Shown piece after piece: positions 1 to 7,022 of a stretch of DNA of 64,000 nt. This DNA is from Paenibacillus alginolyticus DSM 5050 = NBRC 15375 (lineage in GTDB: Bacteria; Bacillota; Bacilli; Paenibacillales; NBRC-103111): the NCBI RefSeq assembly GCF_000422905.1, contig NZ_AUGY01000039.1, positions 1 through 64,000 on the forward strand. The letters run 5' to 3'. Below the pieces are notes generated by a model. The model was not told the origin of the DNA and searched no databases. It saw only the letters and a program-made list of their open reading frames with translations. Made by a program: the position numbers and the translations under genes. Position 1 is the first letter of the stretch. Each line of letters begins with the position of its first letter.

Positions 1-214
1 CTACTTTTTTTTCAAATGCTGGCAGATGCCGGACAGTACGTAAACCGTTGCTCCCTTTAAGCGTGACGGCTTCATCTGATAGACAAATCGGACAGCATTG
101 CTTTGAGGCCATAGGCACCGCTTCAATCTGTATTTCATCTGCATTCATCGGCAAAATCTGGTGAATCTGTAACTCTGGTATGTTAAGCATTTCACTGATA
201 TACTGGATTTGCAT
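1..214 (-). CDS. ISL3-family transposase, N-terminal part (cut by window edge)
   Basis: Reading leftward from ATG at 214-212 gives 71 residues with no stop before the window edge. The frame shows a CPIC zinc-knuckle pair (Cys41, Cys44, preceded by Cys40) followed by GLRTVRHLPAFEKK. This matches the amino-terminal zinc-binding region of ISL3-family transposases, where a CPxC pair is followed by an R-x-LP stretch. The full protein in this family is around 400 residues, so most of it lies outside the window. An AAAGGA ribosome site lies about 9 nt before the ATG. The gene points away from the carbohydrate cluster. Whether the transposase is intact cannot be judged. Confidence 0.72.
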   Translation of the reverse strand, partial: MQIQYISEMLNIPELQIHQILPMNADEIQIEAVPMASKQCCPICLSDEAVTLKGSNGLRTVRHLPAFEKKV

Positions 215-326
215 CTGTCTATTCCTTTTGTTGTTTGGTAGGACTTACAACAATACTGGATTGGCAGATGTTTTTCCATTTTCAACCGTAGTTCATACCG
301 TCAAGCACTGATTTCTGTTTTGAGCC
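1..326 (-). mobile_element. Probable end of an ISL3-type insertion sequence
   Basis: The transposase fragment is followed by about 110 nt of non-coding DNA ending in TTTTGAGCC at 318-326. Several ISL3 elements begin with GGCTC on the other strand, so 326 is a candidate outer end. The second inverted repeat is outside the window, so the boundary is an inference. From 327 to 437 I see only AT-rich DNA leading to the next gene and no convincing promoter. Confidence 0.35.
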
Positions 327-437
327 TGTTTTTTTGCTTTTTATTTATTTTTCGACAAAATGCTACTTTATTCCATTCAAGGCGTATTAGTTATGGACAT
401 ATAAACTTACAACAGGATCGAAGGGAGTCATCTTCAT

Positions 438-2384
438 TTGAAAATCACTAAAAAAAGAATCGGAATTATGACGTTGGCTGTAGGAATTATCGCAGCTAGC
501 CTAGCAAGTGCACCAGCACCTGCTCGTGCAGATGTCGTATGGGATCATTGGCAAAAAGCGGAGTCGCTTCGAGCAAGTGGGAATAAAGCTGAAGCTGTAC
601 CGCATTGGCAATTTCTGGCTAATTACTATGCAGGCGCCGGAGAGTGGGAGAATGCAGCTTTATTTTATGGAAACTTGGCCGCCTACTACGATGCAATTGG
701 TGATTACGATCAAGCGATTAGCTTTTACGAATCAGAAAATGAATATTGGGTGAAAGCTGGAAAGGATTGGGGGGCTGTTAAGCTTCAGCGAGCCGATCAA
801 ATTCGAACAACGGTCGAATTGTATAGACTGGATCGTAATGAGTCGACGGTACAGCAGTTAGCCCTGCCGAAGAACAGTCAACTGGCTAAGTTTGAACCTA
901 CATACGGTACTTATCTTGGGGTGTACTCCGAACAGGATCCTAAGGTGGGTAATATTTTCACGAAGATGGAAACGGAATATGGCAAAAAACACGCGATTTA
1001 TTTGGCTTATGCACATTGGGGTCAAGGATTCCCTGCTATGTATGCGAAGAGAGCAAAAGATGCGGGTGGCGCTTTACAAATCGCTTGGGAACCTGACGAT
1101 GGTTTAGATCCTGTTACTGATAGCGCCTATTTGCGAAAATGGGCACAAGATGCTAAGGCGGCAGGCATCCCGATCTTCTTGCGTTTTGCTGGGGAAATGA
1201 ATGGTGCTTGGGTTAAATGGCACGGAAACCCTGCCCAATATATTGCGAAATTCCGTATGCTGCACGATGTATTTGCTGCTGAAGCTCCGAATGTCGCGAT
1301 GGTTTGGAGTCCTGGCGATGTACCGGCGAATGATATTGACCCTTATTATCCGGGAGATGCTTATGTAGATTGGGTTGGGGTTAGCTTATATATTGAGCCT
1401 TATGAAAATGGGGATCCGTCTCTGCCTTCCATGATTTCTACGAGCAATGTAGAGAGGTTAACGAGGCTTTATAACACCTATTCGGACCGTAAACCGTTAA
1501 TGCTAAGTGAAACGGGTGTCCCGCATTATGCGCACTCGGCAGGCGAGGATTTCACGGAATGGGCGAAGCTTAATCTGCAGCGATTATATGAGATTATGCC
1601 TTATAAATATCCAAGATTGAAGGCGATCACTTACTTTAACGTCGATCAAAAGATGGAAAACGCGAAAAACGACTACTCACTTTCCACTTCATCTGAAATC
1701 CAAAATTACTACAGCAAGCTGATTGCTAATCCTTATTTGCTATCCAATGTAACAGACGCAGCTAAACCTACTGATCATCTGGGTTATGTACCCGTAGATG
1801 CGAATCATCAGGTTTTTACGAAACAAACCAAGTTAATCCCTTTTGTCAAAATTCCTGACGTTTACATTGGCAAAGTAGAGTACCTCTTAAACGGACAAGT
1901 GATTGCCTCTCAATCAGATTTGCCTTACGGTCTGGAGCTGCGAGCCGGTGATGTTCCGGAGGGTTCTGTTATTCAGATCAGGGTTTATAATAAATCCGGT
2001 AAACAGACAGCTTTGCGTACCTTCGGTTTATCCTCGCAAGTATCTGTTGAAATTGATGGGAAAGAGCAGAAATTTGAGCAAGCACCTGTCATTGTAAAAG
2101 GATTAACATTCACACCGCTTCGTGCGATTTTCGAAGCGATGGGTGCAACGGTGGATTATGAGGCAGCAACTCGAACAGTTACAGCCAAAAAAGGAAGTAC
2201 CACATTACGCCTAACTCTTGATGAGAAAACGGTGTATGTGAACGGCCAGGCTGTTCAGTTAGATGAGCCGGCACAGCTGGTTAACGGTTATACACTCGCG
2301 CCTGCTCGATTCGTCGGGGAAACATTTGGCGGCAAAGTCGCGTGGGATGGCACAAGCAGAACGGTTACGATTACTAACAAATAG
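438..2384 (+). CDS. Secreted GH26-like glycoside hydrolase with copper-amine-oxidase-like C-terminus
   Basis: The start is TTG at 438 with AAGGGAG 10 nt upstream. The 648-residue protein has a signal peptide (cleavage near ARA-D32) and a helical TPR-like repeat region at about 35-125. A catalytic domain at about 150-430 carries the two GH26-type carboxylates: acid/base E253 in RFAGEMNG and nucleophile E358 in LSETG. It ends with a stalk-like domain at about 530-648 resembling the copper amine oxidase N-terminal (stalk) domain common on Paenibacillus surface proteins. GH26 enzymes cleave beta-mannan, beta-1,3-xylan or lichenan; the substrate here cannot be read from sequence. It has its own terminator and lies outside the cts operon, next to an insertion sequence end, so a link to cycloalternan metabolism is not shown. 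Confidence 0.75.
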   Translation: MKITKKRIGIMTLAVGIIAASLASAPAPARADVVWDHWQKAESLRASGNKAEAVPHWQFLANYYAGAGEWENAALFYGNLAAYYDAIGDYDQAISFYESENEYWVKAGKDWGAVKLQRADQIRTTVELYRLDRNESTVQQLALPKNSQLAKFEPTYGTYLGVYSEQDPKVGNIFTKMETEYGKKHAIYLAYAHWGQGFPAMYAKRAKDAGGALQIAWEPDDGLDPVTDSAYLRKWAQDAKAAGIPIFLRFAGEMNGAWVKWHGNPAQYIAKFRMLHDVFAAEAPNVAMVWSPGDVPANDIDPYYPGDAYVDWVGVSLYIEPYENGDPSLPSMISTSNVERLTRLYNTYSDRKPLMLSETGVPHYAHSAGEDFTEWAKLNLQRLYEIMPYKYPRLKAITYFNVDQKMENAKNDYSLSTSSEIQNYYSKLIANPYLLSNVTDAAKPTDHLGYVPVDANHQVFTKQTKLIPFVKIPDVYIGKVEYLLNGQVIASQSDLPYGLELRAGDVPEGSVIQIRVYNKSGKQTALRTFGLSSQVSVEIDGKEQKFEQAPVIVKGLTFTPLRAIFEAMGATVDYEAATRTVTAKKGSTTLRLTLDEKTVYVNGQAVQLDEPAQLVNGYTLAPARFVGETFGGKVAWDGTSRTVTITNK

Positions 2385-2404
2385 AAAATATCTTCAAAAA
2401 TAGT

Positions 2405-2454
2405 AGCTGTTTCATCGCCTGAGAAGAAAGTCAGAGCGTTGGAGCAGCTTTTTT
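2405..2454 (+). terminator. Intrinsic terminator after the GH26-like gene
   Basis: A long hairpin pairs AGCTGTTTC (2405-2413) with GGAGCAGCT (2441-2449). It contains an inner CGC-CTGA/TCAG-GCG stem and is followed by six T. It separates the GH26-like gene from the lacI-cts unit. Confidence 0.75.
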
Positions 2455-2609
2455 CCTATGTATTAGGAAGATGTAGATAACCATGTTGTATTCTAGAATA
2501 GGGATTCATTCATACGGTAACCTCAATTAGTTGGAGATGGGGGAGGCTGCAGCGCTATGTTCAAAACAAGCAGGTGAATTTCTAAATAAATAGACATTAA
2601 TAATAATTT

Positions 2610-2625
2610 AGTTAAACGCGTAACT
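2610..2625. promoter_or_regulatory. Upstream LacI-type operator (O2)
   Basis: AGTTAAACGCGTAACT is a 16-bp near-palindrome centred on CG, as usual for LacI/PurR operators, with two mismatches between halves. It lies 86 bp (centre to centre) upstream of a second, nearly identical copy, so DNA looping or cooperative binding is possible. The likely binder is the LacI protein encoded at 2727. Confidence 0.65.
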
Positions 2626-2648
2626 GATAAATCAATTTAATGGTAAAA

Positions 2649-2662
2649 AGGTAGCGCTATCA
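2649..2662. promoter_or_regulatory. Possible CcpA cre site
   Basis: AGGTAGCGCTATCA matches the catabolite-responsive consensus TGWAARCGYTWNCW at 11 of 14 positions and contains the palindrome TAGCGCTA. It lies immediately upstream of the -35 hexamer, which would suit glucose repression. The mismatches in the left half keep this tentative. Confidence 0.4.
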
Positions 2663-2664
2663 TA

Positions 2665-2693
2665 TTGTAATATTGGATATTATGTCTTATAAT
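2665..2693 (+). promoter_or_regulatory. Sigma-A promoter of lacI and probably the cts operon
   Basis: TTGTAA (2665-2670), a 17-bp spacer and a perfect TATAAT (2688-2693). The downstream operator begins three bases after the -10, so a bound repressor would block initiation. Confidence 0.8.
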
Positions 2694-2695
2694 CT

Positions 2696-2711
2696 AGTTA
2701 AACGTGTAACT
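2696..2711. promoter_or_regulatory. Promoter-proximal LacI-type operator (O1)
   Basis: AGTTAAACGTGTAACT is a 16-bp palindrome with one mismatch and a central CG. It covers the expected transcription start and stops 15 nt before the lacI start codon. It differs from the upstream copy at a single base. Confidence 0.7.
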
Positions 2712-2726
2712 AAAGAGGGTTGAGGA

Positions 2727-3752
2727 ATGAAAAAACCAACAATTAAAGATGTAGCCAAAGTCGCAGGCGTTTCAGCAGCCGCAGTATCCTATGCATTAAA
2801 CGGCCGAACGGATAAAGTCTCCAATGAGACGATCGAGCGAATTAAGAAAATTATTGAAACCTTAAACTACATACCGGATTTCTCGGCAAGAAGTTTAGTA
2901 AAGAACCAATCCAAGTTGATTGGTATCGTGATTCCACAGACAGAATCTCATAAGCAGCTTATACTTGAAAACCCTTTCTACAGCGAAATGATAAGCGGCA
3001 TTGAGGGCAAGCTTCGCGAGTATGGGTACCACCTCTTGTTATCTGGTGTTAACCAAGGGGAGAGTTATCTGGATTTATCCGTTCAACGTAATCTGGATGG
3101 TGCCATTATGATGGGGATTTATCCGGAACAGTTTTATGACGGCTTCAAGAAAATTAATATTCCGATTGTCCTGATCGACAGTTACATTAACGACAGTTAT
3201 TTCAAGCGAATCGGCATTGATGACGAATATGGCGGATATTTAGCGACGAAGTATCTGATTGATAAAGGTCACTCCAATATTGGACTCGTGACCGGAGCGA
3301 TTCGTAAAGATGGTGTTGTCGAGAAGCGTTTCCTCGGCTACAAACGTGCGATTCGTGAAGCGAATTTCTTTTATAATCCAGACTATGTATTTGAAGAATC
3401 CATGAGTTATGAACATGGTATGGCTGCAGGTCAGCTCATCGCAAACAAGTTTCCCGAAATTACCGCAGTATTTGCTACGGGGGACATGGTCGCATTCGGA
3501 GCGATTCGGAGCTTGATGGACATGGGGAAAAAAGTTCCGGAAGACATCTCCGTTATTGGGTTTGATGATATCACGATGTCGAAGATGTTTATCCCGCCTT
3601 TAACAACAATCCGGCAAAATATCACCGAAAAAGGGGCTATTGCGGCCGAGCATCTCATCAACATGATTCAAGGCGGCGCCCAGCAAGAAGCGAATGAAAT
3701 CATGCTGCCGCTAACGATTGTGGAGAGAGCAACAGTTAGAGCCAAGGAATAA
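2727..3752 (+). CDS. LacI-family transcriptional regulator
   Basis: A 341-residue protein of standard LacI/PurR length. Residues 5-27 form the DNA-binding helix-turn-helix and hinge start (TIKDVAKVAGVSAAAVSYAL), and from about 60 a periplasmic-binding-protein-like sugar-sensing domain follows (IGIVIPQ ... VFATGDMVAFGAIRSL ... DISVIGFDDI). ATG 2727 is preceded by AGAGGG. It opens the cycloalternan cluster and is read in the same direction as the importer genes, 32 nt away. Two near-identical operators flank its promoter, so autoregulation plus control of the downstream genes is likely. The inducer is probably cycloalternan or a derived malto/isomalto-oligosaccharide, but this is inferred from neighbours only. 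Confidence 0.92.
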   Translation: MKKPTIKDVAKVAGVSAAAVSYALNGRTDKVSNETIERIKKIIETLNYIPDFSARSLVKNQSKLIGIVIPQTESHKQLILENPFYSEMISGIEGKLREYGYHLLLSGVNQGESYLDLSVQRNLDGAIMMGIYPEQFYDGFKKINIPIVLIDSYINDSYFKRIGIDDEYGGYLATKYLIDKGHSNIGLVTGAIRKDGVVEKRFLGYKRAIREANFFYNPDYVFEESMSYEHGMAAGQLIANKFPEITAVFATGDMVAFGAIRSLMDMGKKVPEDISVIGFDDITMSKMFIPPLTTIRQNITEKGAIAAEHLINMIQGGAQQEANEIMLPLTIVERATVRAKE

Positions 3753-3784
3753 TTAACACGTAGGAACCGGAAAAGGAGAACGTC

Positions 3785-4669
3785 ATGGTCGGACAAAAGA
3801 GATTTTCCAAAGCAGTTGTCATTATTGGATTTTTATTGCCAAGTTTAGCGGGATTGCTTCTGTTCCAACTCATCCCGATGCTGTCATCGGCGGTCATCTC
3901 CTTTACGAATTGGGATTTGTTAACCCCGGCGAAGTTCGTTGGGGTGGATAATTACACAGAAGCTTTGCAGGATGAGAAAACGCTTACATCACTTAAGAAT
4001 ATTCTTCAGTACATCCTTGGTTATTTACCCTCTGTTCTTGCTTTTGGTTTACTGTTCGCGGTTTTACTGAATAGGAAGCTAAGGGGAATTAAGCTCTATC
4101 GGATCTTCATCTTTGTACCCGTCATCACCTCATGGGTAGCTGTTTCCATCGTATGGCGCTGGCTGTTGAATGGACAGAGCGGACTCATTAACTACCTGCT
4201 GTCGCTAATCGGAATTCAAGGACCTGTATGGCTGCAGGACTTTGTATGGGCAATGCCTTCGATTATTGCAGTGAGTGTATGGAAGGATATCGGTTATGTG
4301 ACCGTCATTCTTCTTGCGGGACTGCAGGATATTTCGGACGATTATTACGAAGCGGCGACGATTGATGGCGCAGGCGGGTTTCAGCAGTTTTTCCGTGTAA
4401 CACTGCCGCTGCTTACGCCTAGCATCTTTTTCGTGCTTGTCATATCGCTCATCAATGGCTTCCAGCTTTTTGATCAGGTGCTAGTCATGACAGGCGGCGG
4501 TCCAGCTGGGCAAACGAGCACGCTTGTGCAGCAAATTTATGGGAATGCTTTTCAAAGCTATAAAATGGGCTTTGCCTCTGCGCAATCATGGATCTTATTC
4601 GTCATTATTTTCGCCGTCACCATCGTTCAGCAGCAGCTTCAGAAAAGGTGGGTTACCTATGACAGATAA
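3785..4669 (+). CDS. ABC sugar transporter permease, MalF type (CUT1)
   Basis: A 294-residue integral membrane protein with six predicted membrane spans. The binding-protein-dependent transport motif is EAATIDGAGGFQQFFRVTLP at about 194-213, which docks the cytosolic ATPase. It pairs with the MalG-type permease that starts 11 nt before its stop codon and with the lipoprotein at 5584. By context it imports the oligosaccharide made by CtsY/CtsZ. No ATPase gene lies in the cluster, so a shared MsmX-type ATPase encoded elsewhere probably powers it. Confidence 0.92.
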   Translation: MVGQKRFSKAVVIIGFLLPSLAGLLLFQLIPMLSSAVISFTNWDLLTPAKFVGVDNYTEALQDEKTLTSLKNILQYILGYLPSVLAFGLLFAVLLNRKLRGIKLYRIFIFVPVITSWVAVSIVWRWLLNGQSGLINYLLSLIGIQGPVWLQDFVWAMPSIIAVSVWKDIGYVTVILLAGLQDISDDYYEAATIDGAGGFQQFFRVTLPLLTPSIFFVLVISLINGFQLFDQVLVMTGGGPAGQTSTLVQQIYGNAFQSYKMGFASAQSWILFVIIFAVTIVQQQLQKRWVTYDR

Positions 4670-5489
4670 ATATATGCCGTATCGGAACTTGCTTTCACAC
4701 CTTATTTTGATTGTGGCGGCTGTCGTTCTCATGTTTCCTTTCGTTTGGATGCTGTCGGGTTCCTTTAAGGATAACTTGGAAGTCGTCCGAATGCCGCCTA
4801 ATTTAATACCGGATACATTTAAATTCAGCAACTACGTCGAGATTACGAAATACTTTCCGATCTATCGCTTTTTGGGCAACAGTGTAGGTGTTTCCTTAGT
4901 GACGACCGCTGCGCAGATCGTTGTGTGTGCGATGGCTGCATTTGTTTTTGCTAAAATACCGTTCCGAGGCAGGGAGACTTTATTCGTTCTCTATTTGATC
5001 ACGATGATGATTCCCATGCAGGTGACGATGACGCCACTCTTTATCGTGTTTCAAAAACTGCACCTGACGAATACGTATCTCGGTCTCATTTTGCCAGGAA
5101 TCTTCAGCGCTTACGGGACTTTCCTGCTTCGACAACACATCATGACCATTCCTGATCCATTGATTGAAGCAGCCAGAATAGATGGAGCTTCTTATGTGAG
5201 AGTATTTATGAGCATCATTCTTCCGCTTAGCAAACCTGCTCTTGCGACGCTAGCCATTTTTGCTTTCATGGCATCGTGGAACAATTTTTTATGGCCGCTT
5301 ATTATTACGAGCGATAAGGAGTTGATGACACTTCCGATTGGACTAAGCAAGCTGCAAGGCAGATGGGCGACGGAGTGGAACATTTTGATGGCGGGGAATG
5401 TAATCAGCTTTATACCGATTTTCATTGTGTTTTTATTCGCGTCGAAATACTTCATTAAGGGAATGACCATGAGTGGGGTTAAAGGATAA
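4659..5489 (+). CDS. ABC sugar transporter permease, MalG type (CUT1)
   Basis: The best start is ATG 4659 (MTDKYMPYRNLL), with AAAAGGTGGG just upstream. This gives 276 residues, the normal MalG size; the frame stays open further upstream, but that part is antifamily shadow of the preceding gene. Six membrane spans are visible, with the ATPase-docking EAA loop EAARIDGASYVRVFMSIILP at about 169-188. The 11-nt overlap with the preceding permease suggests translational coupling. It forms the transport channel with that permease and receives substrate from the lipoprotein at 5584. Confidence 0.92.
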   Translation: MTDKYMPYRNLLSHLILIVAAVVLMFPFVWMLSGSFKDNLEVVRMPPNLIPDTFKFSNYVEITKYFPIYRFLGNSVGVSLVTTAAQIVVCAMAAFVFAKIPFRGRETLFVLYLITMMIPMQVTMTPLFIVFQKLHLTNTYLGLILPGIFSAYGTFLLRQHIMTIPDPLIEAARIDGASYVRVFMSIILPLSKPALATLAIFAFMASWNNFLWPLIITSDKELMTLPIGLSKLQGRWATEWNILMAGNVISFIPIFIVFLFASKYFIKGMTMSGVKG

Positions 5490-5583
5490 TGAGAGGGGTG
5501 ATGGAAGTCGTTTGAGAAGCAAGTGATGAAACAGAAAAGGGTAAGTTAACTAAAGAAAATTCATAAGAAGAGAGGGTTTAAAG

Positions 5584-6933
5584 ATGGTTACTAAAAAAAC
5601 AGGTTGGGTCGTAACGTTAGGTGTGGTTGTTTCTCTTGCAGCTACGGGGTGTGGAACGGATACGAAAAAAGAAGCTACGCCGACGTCAAAACAAGAGCCT
5701 ACAGCAGCTGCTACGGCAGCAGCAACACCAGAGACAAAGAAGGAACCGGTTACCCTTAAGTTCATGCAGTATACCGCAAGCGGTTCTCAAGAGCAGACGC
5801 TAGGCGATATGGTGAAAGCGTTCGAGTCGGCCAATCCTGACGTGAAGGTCAAAGTGGATATCGTCGATTACAACAACTACTACACGAAGCTCAATACACA
5901 GCTCGCATCGGGGGATGCGCCTGACGTATTTGAGGTCGGTTACGAAAACTTCGTCTCTTATGCCGCCAAAAATACACTAAAAGACTTGACGCCGATCATT
6001 GCGAAGGACACGACGTTCAAGCCGGAAATCTACAAAGGTCTTGCCTATGACTCATTCAAGTATAGCGGTAAGCAATACGGAGTCGTAGAGTCATTTTCAG
6101 ACGTAGTTCTTTTCTATAATAAGGACTTGTTTGACAAAAAGCAAGTTGAGTATCCGAAGGCGGATTGGACGTGGAAACAAGAATTAGAAGCGGCTCAAAA
6201 GCTCACCGACGCCAAAAGCGGCGTATGGGGAACCTATTCGCCAATTCAATTCTATGAGTTTTACAAAACCATTGCTCAGAACGGCGGAGGTATCTGGAGT
6301 GCAGATGGCAAACCTACTGTAAACAGCAAAGAAAATATCGAAGCCCTGAACTGGATGCTGGATAAAGCGAAAAAGTATAAAGTGTCTCCAGCGCTTAACG
6401 ACGATACTTTTAACCAGCCAGATGCTGACTTAAACGCATTTAAAGCAGGTAAGATTGCTATGTTGCGTGGCGGAATTTGGAACTTTGGCCGTTTTGCGGA
6501 TGCTCCGTTCAAATGGGATATTGCACTGGAGCCTGGTAACACGAAGAAAGCACATCATTTTTTTGCGGATGGCCTTGTTGTTTCTGATAAAACGAAAAAT
6601 GCCGAAGCGGCCTGGAAGTTTATCAAATTCATGTCTTCCGATCCTTCTGTTGTCAGCAAACGAATTGAGAAAGGCTGGAGTGTACCGGCTGTTTCGGATG
6701 AAAAAGTCATGGAGGCTTATTTCAAACAAACGCCGCCAGCTTCGAAGAAAATCGTACTTGAAGCATTGAATTCACTTGTACTGACGCCAGTAGGTCCAAT
6801 TCCGGATAAATGGAACGATTTGACCAAAGCGATCGGCGACGAGCTGGACAAAGCGAAATTGAAATCCGATTACACAGCGGAAAAAGCGCTCAATGAAGCG
6901 CAAGCTAAGATTGAAAAATTAGTAACTAAATAG
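5584..6933 (+). CDS. Sugar-binding lipoprotein of the CUT1 importer
   Basis: A 449-residue extracellular solute-binding protein of family 1. The signal peptide ends in the lipobox LAATGC with Cys23 as the lipidated residue, followed by a Lys/Thr/Ala-rich tether to about residue 55. The binding domain starts at VTLKFMQYTASGSQEQTL and contains the usual 'GDAPDVFEV' stretch. AGAGGG precedes ATG 5584. Position between the permeases and the GH31 gene argues that it binds cycloalternan or another alpha-glucan product. The ligand is inferred, not read from residues. Confidence 0.9.
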   Translation: MVTKKTGWVVTLGVVVSLAATGCGTDTKKEATPTSKQEPTAAATAAATPETKKEPVTLKFMQYTASGSQEQTLGDMVKAFESANPDVKVKVDIVDYNNYYTKLNTQLASGDAPDVFEVGYENFVSYAAKNTLKDLTPIIAKDTTFKPEIYKGLAYDSFKYSGKQYGVVESFSDVVLFYNKDLFDKKQVEYPKADWTWKQELEAAQKLTDAKSGVWGTYSPIQFYEFYKTIAQNGGGIWSADGKPTVNSKENIEALNWMLDKAKKYKVSPALNDDTFNQPDADLNAFKAGKIAMLRGGIWNFGRFADAPFKWDIALEPGNTKKAHHFFADGLVVSDKTKNAEAAWKFIKFMSSDPSVVSKRIEKGWSVPAVSDEKVMEAYFKQTPPASKKIVLEALNSLVLTPVGPIPDKWNDLTKAIGDELDKAKLKSDYTAEKALNEAQAKIEKLVTK

Positions 6934-6960
6934 CATAGTGCGGACATAGAGTCGGCAGGG

Positions 6961-6990
6961 AAGGGGCATTGTTGCGGCAACGGCCCCTTT
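6961..6990 (+). terminator. Hairpin between the binding-protein and GH31 genes
   Basis: AAGGGGC (6961-6967) pairs with GCCCCTT (6983-6989), with an inner GTTGC/GCAAC stem. Only three T follow, so it may be a leaky terminator or an mRNA-stabilising hairpin that lets binding protein accumulate over downstream enzymes. Confidence 0.55.
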
Positions 6991-7022
6991 CTCATTCATA
7001 CACGGATGGAGTAGGAGGATTT

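Noticed and set aside
6969-7022. Upstream TTG start for the GH31 enzyme
   Set aside because: Lies inside a hairpin; a perfect AGGAGG precedes ATG 7023.
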